Part shown: positions 1 through 12,100 of the stretch, one piece after another | How positions within the stretch are numbered: position 1 is the stretch's first letter | Layout of the letters: each line of letters begins with the position of its first letter | Assembly: GCA_963575745.1 (NCBI GenBank) | Contig: CAUYUJ010008524.1 | Span: forward strand, 249,670-313,669 | DNA length: 64,000 bases | Reading direction: 5' to 3' | Source: Prorocentrum cordatum | Taxonomy: Eukaryota > Sar > Dinophyceae > Prorocentrales > Prorocentraceae | Position numbers and translations under genes: made by a program | Notes under the pieces: model-generated | Databases searched by the model: none | What the model was told of the DNA's origin: nothing | The model's input: the letters and a program-made list of their open reading frames with translations, nothing else

Positions 1-1487
1 ATGCAACCCTCCGCCTCCTCATCCTGCTCCTCCTCCCGACCTCACCCGATCATTCTTCCATGTTTGTATATACATACACTGTTCCACCTAACCGGCAGGT
101 GGCCACCTGATCCCGGTGCCCCCACCCGACCCATACGTAGTCGGCGTGCTTCCTTTCAGCGTCGGCGTGTCCGCGTCGAAGTTGCCAGATGCGCGGCAGG
201 AATCAGAGGGGCAAGAGGGAGAGATGTGACGCTCTCGCCTCGGTGCCGCACTCACTTCTGCTGAGAATTGGACTCACGCTGGTGGGCGGGCGCAAATGTC
301 GCTTCCGACTCAGCCCCGCGAAGACTCCGACTGAAAGTGGCGATCTCGCCTCGGCGCGACGCATGTCTATAACTCGCTTAAGTGATTGGAGGCGGCGGCG
401 ATCTGTCGCCCTCGCCAAAGCTCCTTGCACAATTCGTCTGGAAGCGGCATTCGAGCGTGGGCGCTGCGCGTCCCGCTCGATTAGTTGCCTGTATGCAGCA
501 GCGGCAGCGAACTCCTGTCTTCGCTGAGGAAGCGAGCAACTTGCTGGTGAAACACATAACTGTTTCGGCGCGAAACATGCTTCACCTTTTTTTTTCTGAC
601 CTCCTTGGAACCGTTGCCATCCAAGAGATGTCCAACAAATCTTCAAACAGAAACGCAACGCACGTATGTTCTACAATTCCGCTCCCTCCCGGGCGCGGCC
701 CGCGCTTTGCCTCCAGCAAGTCGCCAGAAACGGGACATCACGCGAGCGCCTTCCGTTCGCTAGGTGAGACCGCGTTCCAGTCCCAGAGTGCGCCAGATTA
801 GGTGCCGATATTGAGTTGCGCCAGATTAGGTGTAACAGTCAGGGCAATGATGTCCTGAGAATGGTGTTTTGGCTCGCTTCAAGATGCTCACACGGTGTTC
901 CCCCAACGGGGTAACTCCCTCAATGGAGATGACCGCTTGTAGGGGTCTGTGAAGGAGGATCTTGCAGGGGGATGTATTTCGACATCGCTGATGAATATTG
1001 GGTTTAGAGTGGTCCTCCTTTTGCGCTTCCTCCTCCTATTTGTCCTCCCTCTCCTCCGCTTCTCCGTTCTCACCCGCGCGTTCTCCGAAGGGTTTCCACC
1101 ACGGCTGGGGGGACACATGGTCCGATAGCTTGGCAGAGCTCTGGCCACGACTTCCGGCCACATGAGTGATTCCAAAAGGCAGGGAGAGGCGGTGATTCGC
1201 CGTAAGTGTCTTCGATGGGGTTATGCAAAGATACTGTCGGGGCTCTAGTAGGTCCCGCAAAGATCCTGGAAGGCCCCGTCAAGGTTCCATACGGATCCTA
1301 TGAGGTTCCCGCGTTGATCTCATAGGGCCCCCATGGAACTCTATAGGCGCCCCAGTTAGGCCCTTGAGGGTTCCGTAAGAATTATGTAGGCAATCCCAGC
1401 AACCCCAAAGGAGGGCCTTCGGCCCCCCTGTGGGGGTTGCTGGGGTTCTGGTTGATCGGGGGGGCTGAGGTGCTGGGTCGCGCCTGA

Positions 1488-1514
1488 ACCAACATCAGCA
1501 TCAACAACAACAAT

Positions 1515-1549
<35 letters not shown>

Positions 1550-1559
1550 CCACAACAAT

Positions 1560-1590
<31 letters not shown>

Positions 1591-1820
1591 CCAACAACAC
1601 AAACAACAACACCAACACCAAAATAAACACCAACAACAACAGTAACAACAGCAACCACAACCAAAACCACAACCAAAACCTCAACTAACCACAACCATAA
1701 CCACAACTACTGCAACAACACCAGCACCAAAAACAACTCGACCACCATCAACAAAAACAATACAAGCAACAACAACGCCAACACCAACACCAGCAAGAAC
1801 GACAACAAACAACAACAACA
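1488..1820 (+). repeat. (CAA)n-type microsatellite
   Basis: Runs of caacaa with cag, cca and aaa variants over 330 bp. The Val- and Leu-rich minus frames are repeat products. Confidence 0.9.
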
Positions 1821-3174
1821 CCTTGATATTGATCGTGTTTATCTGCCCGCGTGTCATCCACATTATTTGTCCTAACCCCTCGGTGCGAGGCCTCTCCGTC
1901 CTCGATCGTACCCTCCCCCCTCAAGGGTATATGCTCCTTGCCTGCCCAGCCCCCACAACAGGGGAAGGGAGAGAGGAAGAGAAGGGACAAGAGGAAGGGA
2001 GTAGGATGGGGCACGAAAAAGATTAGCGGGGGGGGTCAGACCAAAAAAACCAGCGACGGAACCAAACTGGCGGGCCGGGCGGGCAAACCCTAACGGGCGG
2101 GTCGGGAAGGCGGGCCCAGACGGCGGGGTTGAGCGGGCGGGTCGGTGAAACGTCAATCCTGCATGCAGCGAGAGAACATGTTGAACGATAGCGCGACTCC
2201 TAGGTAAACCGTAATGAGGTCCAGAGCAAGAGCGTGGTTCCTGAGATTCGAGGGCGCGGCGCCTCAATAAATTGCAGCGACGTCCCGCACGAAAGCGATG
2301 TTTGGATCACTTGTAAAAGAATCCCTCGCGAGAGAGCGATTGCGAATACATAAAAGGAAACATCCGGCGGAACCGCTGTTGCATCACACCGGAAGCCAGC
2401 AACGCAGTCTGAGGCTCAAAGTTCCCCATTATATATATATATATGTATATGAGAACCCTCGGCAACATGTGATCCGACAAGAAAGTTTGGCGCTCATGCG
2501 TTTCTCCCTCCCCCGTGTCGCCGCCATTTGGAAGGGCTTTCTGCAAATACCAGTTCCTGAGGGGAAGCATTCAACCGTGAATATACATGCGCACCGCGCC
2601 GCCATGGCCGTAATGCGAGAAACCTCGGGCGAGAACGCCGTTCACGTCTCGAGGCCTCTCTGGACAAAGCGTCTCGGAATGAAATGTGAGGATGTCTCGA
2701 ACGGGAAACGTTGCCGTCGCAGCTGGGCCTGCACAATTTTGAAACTGACAAGGAAGTCGCGAGCGAGAGCGAGGTTCCTCAATTGGGGGCCTCTCGAGCA
2801 AGGGCATCTTGCGGTTAAGGGAGAAACGAACGGGAGCAGTCTTCGTTGTAGCGGGGCCTTTTTTACCAACTTGGTTGACTTGGGTGGCGGGAAGTCTCGA
2901 GCGTCAGCGCCGTTCTTGAGTTTGGGGGCACTTTCGTTTACAGCAAAGGGATCCGAGAGGCGATTCCGCGGGCCCCCGAAGGTGCAGGGAAATCGAGGAC
3001 CACCCCTCCTTTGATCGACGCCCTACGGGACGGCCCCAAAGGGCCTGACGGGGCCCCCGAGAGGGCCCCAAGGGGCCCCAGGAAAGCCCCAAAAGGGCCC
3101 CAAGGCGGCCCCAAAAACGTTTAAGAACGCCACAAAAGCGTTCCGCGAGGGCCGGAAATGGCGGTGAGTGTGCC

Positions 3175-3430
3175 TCCCTCTCCTCCTCCTCCTCCTCCTC
3201 CTCCTCCTCCTCCTTTTCCTCCTTCTCCTCCTCCTCCCCCTCCTGCTCTTCCTCCTCCTCCTCCCTCTCCTCCTCCTCCTCCTCCCCCTCCTCCTCCTCC
3301 TCTCCTCTCTCCTCCTCCTCCTCCTCCTCTCCTCCTCTTCCTCTTCCTCCCTCCCTCCTCCTCTTCCTCTTCCTCCTCCTCCCCTCCTCCTCCTCCCCGC
3401 CCCCCCTCTCCCCCCCCCTCCCCCCCCGCG
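3175..3430 (+). repeat. (TCC)n microsatellite
   Basis: Near-continuous tcc/ctc triplets with some ccccc runs. Preceded at 3040-3110 by 'gggccccaa' units. Confidence 0.9.
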
Positions 3431-6083
3431 GGCCCCAGGAATGGCCCGAAGAGGCCCCACAAATATGTCCGTTCATCCTGTTTGCCCTACTTTGTCACTG
3501 GATGTCTCTTCGTGCACGTCCCCGGCCAGCTCTCATGGGCACGGTTTCTGAGCGGGCGGGCGGGGGCACTTTTTGATTGCGAGTGACGCGGAAGAGGCCG
3601 CGCACCGCCAACAGGGTCGATCAGCGGAAAAAAGGAACAGGCCCCTACGCGGACAGCGCAAGCGGGACGAAGACAGCGCGAGGGGGAAGAGGGACACACG
3701 GGACGAGACAGAACAAGAGGCGAAACAAAACACACGACAGAGAGAGAGAGAGGAAACGCGCCGCCGCAGCTCAGGGTCAGGCCAAGAAAAAAACGAGAGC
3801 CCCAACAGGAGGAGCCATAACTTGTAGTAGAGCGTCGTGCGCAGGCCAAAGCACACAGCTGGGGCGTCACAGAGTGGCCACTGCCGCGAAAGAGCGTAAG
3901 CGTATAACACGCCGGCACATCCAACAAGCCATCTCCAGGGCCGCGCAGTCGATCCGCATGGCCGACGCCATCCACGAGCCGCAGGGGGGGGGGGGGGGGG
4001 GCAAGATGGGGCTCACGCCGGTGGCGACGAAGGCGGGTGGGAATACTTGGTTTGTTGGCGGCCCCCAGGCGAAGGTCAGGAAGCGGGGCATCGAAAAGGG
4101 CGCGAAACGAAGATAATTAGCCGAAGAGGCGCATGCACATGCAAGGGACAAAATGACCCAAATTAAACACCGAAGACCGGCGCCGACATCCAGGCGGGCG
4201 GGGGCGCCACGTCGCAGCGAGCGGCGGCAACGGCGGTACAGCGTGGCCAGGTGATCGAGCCAGGCATCCCAATGGGTGGGAACGCGGCGACCAGCACTGG
4301 AACGGTACTGGAACAGCGGGGATAAGCCGCCCTGGCGGCGCCTGTCTCCGGCCGAACGACACACGGAAGCGAGGCCAAGAAGGGGACGAGAGAGCCGGTG
4401 CGGACGTCAGCCAGGCACACAGCATCATCAAGAAAAAGAGAGGGCGGCACAGAGAATGGCCTCACTCAGCATGGCTCCCTGGCGCAGAACTCGGCTGAAG
4501 CCCGCCCTTGCACATGAGAGGGAGGCGACCCCGTCAGCGAACACGGGGTGGCGTCACCTTCAGCCTGTAGCCAGTGCATACACAACGTATCCGACTCTCG
4601 CGGTTCGGGGCCACAACGATGCAAGTACTGACAGAGGCTGATGCAGACAGGTCTGCTAGGGGAACGGCCATGAACTGCAGAAGGATGAACCACTCGTGCA
4701 GGACCACTCCCTGGTGAAGCCAGACATCAGGTAACACCGGAAGTGAGGCGAACGAACACGCCGATCTCCACTTGTCATGAAGCCAGTAGAGGACGTCCTT
4801 GTGGTGGCGCCATGATCGGGTCAACGTAGAACCAAGGCGATACGCAGGTGGGGGGTGGCGCTGCCTGCCGCTGAGCGCCGGTGTCACCGTGGAAGGGCTC
4901 ACCCCACTCCACTGCCGCATCACGGCAGCGTTCGGAGGCTGGCAGCCAGCCGATAGCCAGTATCCACATCGTATCCGGCACACGCGGCTCGGGGGCCCAA
5001 AAATGCGATGTCCCGGCGAGGTCTTGGCAAGTGGCTGCGCCGAGAAGAACCACAACCTGACCGCTGAAGGTTGAACCACGCGATACGGGCCGCTCATACG
5101 GCGTGGGCACTCACCATGGTGCGTGGTACCACCCCCGTCCACCACATGCCACGCTGCCCCTGCGGAGGACGGATGCGACCGGAGCTGGGGCAGGCAGACA
5201 CCCGCCGCAGCCTGGCCGCAGGTCCGCACCTTGCGCAGGTTGCGTGCTGACCTGCTGGGCTTGGTCGACACTGTTGCTCCCTGGGCATGTCACAATACCC
5301 ACGCACGATGTTGTCTCTGCCGTTGATCGCGGGGGGGCGCAGCCAAGAGCCGCAGAGACTTGTGAAGGAACGGAGGGGGGTGCAGCCAGATGCTGCTGGA
5401 CACAGATGTTGCGCTCTGGGCATCCATGCACGGACCGACCCAGGGCGGACGCACCTCTGCAGTCGCAGCACTCTCCGTCCGGGGGGGGTGCAGCCAAAAG
5501 CCGCAGAGACATTGTGAATGAAGGGGGAGAGGGAGGAGGAGAAGGAGGAGGGAGGAGGAGGAGGGGGCGCCGCCACAGCCCAGGGCGCGGGGTGTGTGCC
5601 CAGGCGCCTGAGACTCACGCTGCGATTGGTGCAATCTTAGCGAACAAGATGGGGGCGCAGCCAAGAGCGGGTGGGAATACGCTAAGCGTGAAGAATTAGG
5701 GGGATGTATCGAGCGGGAGCCCTCATCGTCGCAGCTGGGGCTTCACTAACTTGAGTAACTTGCAAGGGGGTCTCGAGCGAGAGCGCCGTGTCCGAATTGG
5801 GGGTGTCCAGGGGTCCAGGGGTCCCGAGTGGGGAGTCAAGGAGCGCCGCTCTGGCCGTCCAGGGGTGAAAGACGACGAGGTATCGAGCGGGAGCCGTTGT
5901 CGTCGCGGCTGGGCATGCAACGTCACACATTCGGAGAAACCCGCGCTCGAGCAAGAGGGCCTGGAAACATGTCCATAGATCAACTCCCGTAGGTACTCAC
6001 CAACATCAGCAGACAATCCGCCCGCGAGCATCGGCTCTCCTCGGCGGCGGCCGCAACCCGCGGCAGCGGGAGGGCGCGGCGGC

Positions 6084-6134
6084 CTCGTAGCCCTTCTTGT
6101 TCATCTTCTCCATGGCCGGCGCGATCTCCGCCGC
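6084..6134 (-). CDS. HSP90: HSP90 exon 13
   Basis: Phase-0 exon of 51 bp reading AAEIAPAMEKMNKKGYE. It matches the family segment 'A--SP--E-L-KKG-EV' that follows the 'TGES' motif. The acceptor is ..gccgccgag|GCG and the donor is TACGAG|GCCGCC (GC). The next expected exon (starting near 'VLY--EP-DE') is not seen in 1-6083, so this intron runs beyond the window. Confidence 0.88.
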
Positions 6135-9100
6135 CTCGGCGGCGGCGCGGCACGTCCACGCCGGCGGGAGAGTCGAGGAGGATCGACGATGCTCGAAACA
6201 GCACAGCAGACCAGCACTTGACCAGAACTTTGTGCTTGACGCAGCACGGCCAAGGATCCAGCCACGGGGTAGGATCGAAGACGGGAGAACTGAGGATCGA
6301 GGAGGCGGGGACCGAGGACCGAGGAGGATCGAGGCGGGGACTAAGGATTGACGGGAGGGGAATTCGGGATCCAGGGTCGGCGTCGGGGACTGAGGACCGA
6401 GGAGGACCGAGGGTCGGGCAAGGCCGAGGATCGAGGGTCGGGGGCCCCTCGGCCATTCAGGGGCCCCCCTGGAGAGGTCCGCGGGGTCGACGCCGGCTTG
6501 TGGAAGAGGAGCCAGAGCTCTGGCTCCCGAGGGAAGTCCCGACCAAACCAAGGCGAAGGGGGCGATCTAGACTCGGTCAGGCCTTTCCTCAAAAAGGGAG
6601 CCCCTGACCGACCCCGCGGAACCAACTCCCCTGTGGTCTTGTCAGGACTCCTCCTCTGGTGCTCCATCTTCCCCTACCCCTCCCCCGTCCCGGCCGCTCT
6701 CCCCATGCCCCTAAATCCTCAGCCGTCCTCCCCCACCCAAAGACACTGAGTCTTCCGGATGTCCCCGAACGCCGGAGAGCTGATGCTCATGGGATGCCGT
6801 TGGTTCGCCTCACGTTCCCTCGCCGCTCACCCTCCTAGACTCGCTCTTCCCATTCTGAGGGGGAGCGTTGGGAAGGGACCGACTCAGAGGGGGGAAGATC
6901 GAGCTGGAATCGGCGATCAATCGCCGACAGATCGGCGATTCGCTCCCGATAGCAAATCCGCTCGTTCCTGGACGGTGTGGGCTAGCAGGCCTCCATCGGC
7001 GATACACGGGCGATTGCGGGTCGAAGCGTGCCACCCTGAGCGTCCCCCCCTGGCGCTGCCCCCTACACTCCCCCCCACTCCCAGTCCAATCCTCCCCCTC
7101 CCCTCGCCTGGCCCACGCCACGGTCAGCGACAACAACAGAGGCAAGGTGAGTGAGACCACAGGGCGCGCCGTCCACACGCAGGCGGCACGTCTTCCGGGA
7201 ATCGAAACAGCTGAACACACATGCCTCGATGCATGTCTCCCGATTGGCAAGGCTTCGGCTTGCGCACAGACAGCCTCCCAAGGGAGTCCCGGCTGGCCTC
7301 CACGGGCCCCTCGAGTGGCCCCGGGCGGTCTCAGCACTCCGACCACGCGGAGCGCCCTGGGGGCGCCGCCGGCCGGAGACGGCGCCGCGGCGTTGAGACC
7401 ACCCCGGACCACTACTCGGGGGGCCTGTTGGGATCAGCTGGGGCACCCTGCTGGGGCTGTCTGTGCGCAGCTCGAAGCTTTACCAGTCTCGATGGGCCCA
7501 TGTAGCTTGCCCAACTTGCCCAGATTCTACTTCATGGCGCTGGAACCTACAGTTCGACGTCGAAGCTCCCCACGACTGCGCCTGGTCGCGCCTCCCTCGC
7601 ACTTCCTCGCGGCATCGCGCATCCCCAATGCTGCCCCCTCCTCGCCCGATTGCCCCAATTACCGTCCTGCCCCTCGTCCTCCTCGTGCCCCTCGCCCTTC
7701 CTTCGTAACGACTCTTTGCCCTCCGCCCTCCGCCAACGGTCACTACAGGGTCAGCGGAGATCCCGACGCTTTCCCCACGGCCAATCCGCCATTCTGCGTA
7801 GTCTTCGGGCGGCCCCAGGGCCCGGCGATGTTCCCAAAAACAGCTACATGTTTCTCCCCGTCGCGATTCCGCACGATGCGAGCAAGTCTGGGGCAGGTTC
7901 CCAACCGGAATCTGGGGGCGGCCCCACAAGCGAGACCCCTCCTAAGCCTCGATCGCCAAAATAAACCAGAGACAAACCCCAATCAATGGATGGTCCAGAA
8001 GTTCCAAAGGGCCATGTCCAGCCGCAGTTTCGACAGCATCATACAAAACGATTAGATAATGCATTGCATGCCGGGGAAGCAAGAAAAAGTGAAATGGATA
8101 CATATGTGTATATATATGAAGAGAGAGAGAGAGAGAGAAACCCCAAAAGTGCGAAACAAAAGTGATCAATGCCGAGAGAGAGAGAGAAGATAACAAAAGA
8201 GAGAGAGAGAGAGGAGGGATATATATAGAGAGAGAGAGAGCGATAGAAAGAGAGAGAGAGAGAGAGCGAGAACAAAGAGAGAGAGAGAGAGAGCGTGAGA
8301 GAGAAAGAGGTAACGCCCACCGACATCACTAATATACAGGAAACCCAAGGGGAACATAAAAGAGAGAGGGGGCGCCCGCCGACAGCTGCCCACCGAGAGC
8401 CGCCCACCGAAATCGGCCGGCTACTTCCGCCAATCTCTTTGATGTCCAGTCACCCCAAAGGAGCTACGGGAGTGCGGGCACCAGAGGAATCCGAACGAGA
8501 TCCAATCGCTGTGTGTTCGGCGGCGGTCCACGTTTTGGAAGAAGATGGAAGGCACCTCTGGGCACCATTGCCTGCAGGCCGTGAATGAGTTGAAAGCAGT
8601 GAAAGCATCAACGTTGGCAGCCAAACCATGGGATCAGCAGAGGAAGTCCCTGCATGACCAGCTCGAGGTCACAAAGACGACGCTGTCCAACGCCCAGCAA
8701 GAATGTGCAAGACGTGCGAGGCCATTGTGACATTGGCCAACGACTACGAGAAGCATATCAATATCGTTGCTGACCTCACGCCCGAGGTGCAGCAGCTTGA
8801 GACCCAGCACAAGACGGCGGTCCAGCAGGCGCTCAAGGAGCACGCATGCGAGGCCCCCAGTCTGGAGTCATTCATCTCCAGCCAGTTCCCGCCAGGGCTC
8901 GCGCCGTCCGCCGAGGTGCAGACGGCCGTCGCGAAGCTCGCGGCCAAGCTGCACGTGGAGTGGCAAACGGCGCAGGCGGCGCAGCAGGTCCAGGCCGCGG
9001 AGGCCCAGCCCCGCGCGGCCCAGGCGGTCCCAGGCGGCGCGACGACCCAGGCGCCCGCCGACGTCCCAGCCCTTCCCCTGGTGGGCGGCGGACCGCCCAC

Positions 9101-12100
9101 GCCAGCGGGCCCTGGCGCTGCTGATGGCGCAGCAGACGGTGCTGACAAAAGCCCCGAGGAGGCCGCAGCCTACGACGAGGAGGAGAAGGTCATGGAGGTC
9201 GAGGAGCACAACGCCGAGCAGAAGCGCATCGCGGGCATCAAGCGCGCTGGCGAGGCCGTCGGCCAGGCGCTGAACCTGCAAGGCCAGAACCTCTCGCAGC
9301 CCTCGCAGCAGCAGGAGAACACCGAGGCGCTCCAGAAGAGCGCCAAGGCCCTGTGCGCCGCCGCAGCCAAGGGCAAGGGCGGCAAGGGCGACCCCGCGGA
9401 CAAAGCGCCTTACGGGTAACACGGTCAGGTTCGCCACAATCACCGGCAGCTGCTGGAGATCCATCAGGAAGTTTCTCCAATCTCCAGCAGCTGAGGCAGT
9501 GGATGTCACCTGCTGCCAGGAGGCCAGAGTTTTCACAGATGCGCCCCCATTCATTGTTCAGCGGTGCGAGCGCGCGGGGTGGCAATCGATGCTTTCACCA
9601 GCCGTGCTCAGTGACAAAGGGTACCCTGTCCAAGGCACAGGCATTTTGATTCGTGACGGGCATGACTTCGGAGCATCCAGAGTGCAACTTCTTGCAGGGG
9701 TCGCAGAATCACGTTGCACAGCCGTTTCACTCGAACTTCCAGGGCACCGCCCCTTCGCGCTAGTCTATCAACCTGGCCGACGGGGCGGGCCTCAACAAAT
9801 GCAACTTAGAACTTCTAGCAGGGGCTGCAAGGATTCAGGATGCTGCGCGACAACCACTCATCATTGCTGGGGAAGTCCAACGGCTCGGCCAAACATATGA
9901 TGGAGTCGAACTACCCGTTGAGAGCGGGCCTCAAGATTCTGGCCCCAGCTACCCTCACGTGCAAGGTGAGGAAACCCGCTAGCACCATCGATTTCGCCCT
10001 AGCCTCGTCGCGCTTCGACCAGGACCTCTTGGGTGCCACCGTCCTGGACGACTACCCGCTGAGCCCCTACAGACCCGTTCTGTTTCAAATCGGGCGTGGG
10101 AAGCCCTTCATGGTGCCCGCCTTGGGGAAGCCCCAACCGCTCTCTACTACCATGCCCCATGGGCCCACAACTTTGTGCCGCCTTGGGACAAAACCGAAGC
10201 AGCCCTGGGCTTCCTGGACCAGGTCATCGCCCAGGAGACCGACATAGAGGCCCGTTTGCTGACCCTGAACTCCACGTGCCAGCATTTCGCCAGCGGCATG
10301 GCGAAGACGATCAGCATCCGCACGGATACGCCGATCAAGTCGCCCACCATGCCGCGAGTGGGACAACCCAAGATCCGTTGGGCACCAGGAGCCGCTCGGG
10401 AGGTGGAACCGAGGGCTAAGTGGAGGAGCTTGGCGATCCCGATTAGATGGTTGAAAAACAAAGTGATAGATGCCATCCGCAAGGTTCATTCCAGGGACGA
10501 GTTTTACCCTTCGGAGATTTTGGTCAGCATCCAGTCACCACCTCCAGAGCTTGAAGGCACCGAGGAGCTTGCCCGTCTGCTTGACTGTGTTGGACTGCTC
10601 TAGGCGCCGCTGCAGAAGATCCGGGCAACGGGGTGTTGGACCCCAAACTTGTCTTGAAGGTTTCCGAAGAGCTTGATGAATCAGCCGGCCGAGCGCTGCA
10701 AGCTGAGGATGCCAGGGGCCCCACAGTGAAACCACTGCCTGGCAAAACTGGGCCCAGGAGGCCATGTCCAAAGGTGTCGGGTGGGCACACCGCTGGACCT
10801 CAACGCTCACCAGTTGGCAACCTCAGAAAGTATGGCGCCCAGATCTGCAGACCTTTTCAGGACGGCCGTTTGAGTTGCTCCAGTCGGAGGCCCACAGCCT
10901 GGCAGGACTTTGGAAGGTCACGCCGCAGGAGAAGAATTTTAACTTGCCGCCGGCCGAGCGTGACCGCTTGGAGCCCATTACGCCTGGTCAGGTCCGATCG
11001 ACAACCAACGAATTTCCGAAATCAACCAATCAGACTTGGGACGGGTTTCACCCTCGTCATTTTGCTTGACCGAGTTACCGTGACATGAAGCAGGTGTGTA
11101 AGCTTCTGGCTGTCATTGAAGAGATAGGATTATTTCCAACCGCTATTCGCAGTATTATCATTGCCCGGATCGAGAAGCACAAAGCCGACCAATCTGAGGG
11201 CCCATCCTACCGAGGCATCGGTCTCCTTCCCGCTCTCTGGAAGGTATGGTCCAAGATCCGCCAAGTGGAAGCCCGTCGTTCGGAATGGGCCAACTAGAGG
11301 ACCTATCTTGCCCATCGGTCTGGTCGAGGCGCGCTAGAAATTGTTTATGCCCAGGCCCTCAAGGCCGGTCTAGCTGGCTACCAAGCTGTTCACACTGGTG
11401 GCATTCTGTGGGATCTATCTAACTAGTATGAGAATGTGAGCCGCGGCAAGTGGAAGTCTCGGGGTATATCTTCTGGATTTTCGGAAACGCTAGTATGCGT
11501 TGTGATGAACCAATATGGGGGCCCGAGGGTACTTGCAATGAGGACCTCGGCAACTTATGCTGGCTGCGCCACTAAAGGTTTCCCCGCGGGATGCTCGCTC
11601 GCCACCTACAACGTGCAAATGTACACGGTGCCCCCCATGGACTCCTGGGTCCCGAAGTTCCCCACTGTGGACCCTCCATCTTCATAGATGGCTTCATGTT
11701 GGGCAGCAGCAGCACTAGTCTTAGGCCCCTCGTGTCGGATTTGGCGCAGGCCGCCGTCAGCATGCTAGATTTAATCGAGGAGGACCTCGATTGCTCGGTC
11801 GCGCTGCACAAGGCGACGGCGCTGGGCTCGTCAGCAGAGGTGCAGCAGCGACTGGCGAAGGCCCTAGGCAAGCACAGCGGGCCCGAAGGCGTCCACCAAC
11901 AACAATCTGCGCCAAACCTCGGAGTAGATTTCACCATGGGGAACAGGCCCAACAAAAAGTCACGCAAGACCCTCATCAAGCGGTCGGTAAAAATGAAGCG
12001 TCGTCTCCACCGTTTGGCGCAGATTAGGAGAGCGGGTGCAACTGTGCGTAAGATTTACCAAACAGGGTTGAAGGCGGCCGCCTACTACGGGGCAGAGGTG

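Larger units (their letters stand above)
1..6083. other. Intron sequence downstream of HSP90 exon 13 (no gene recognised)
   Basis: Repeats only, no supported gene. Contents: a (CAA)n-like tract at about 1488-1820, an (AT)n run near 2431-2450, degenerate units with 'gcgagagcg' words at 2300-3000 and 5700-5960, GGGCCCCAA-type repeats at 3040-3110, a (TCC)n tract at 3175-3430, a G run near 3985-4002, and loosely duplicated segments at 4550-5090 and 5320-5660. Open frames here are short or compositionally biased. Confidence 0.6.

Noticed and set aside
1-800. Overlapping ORFs at 1-264, 189-527, 203-658 and 382-801
   Set aside because: Short, mutually overlapping on both strands, no motif. Typical of GC-rich intron DNA.
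866-884. Spliced-leader-like 'ttttggctcgcttcaag'
   Set aside because: Three inserted bases compared with the leader and no gene behind it. Probably chance.
3867-5699. Several ORFs of 100-245 codons on both strands
   Set aside because: Cys/Arg/Pro-rich with loosely duplicated segments. No domain and no HSP90 C-terminal motif found.
6868-8055. 395-codon plus-strand ORF
   Set aside because: Starts inside repeat copy A and passes through unrelated GC-rich sequence. Pro/Arg/Ser-rich, no domain.
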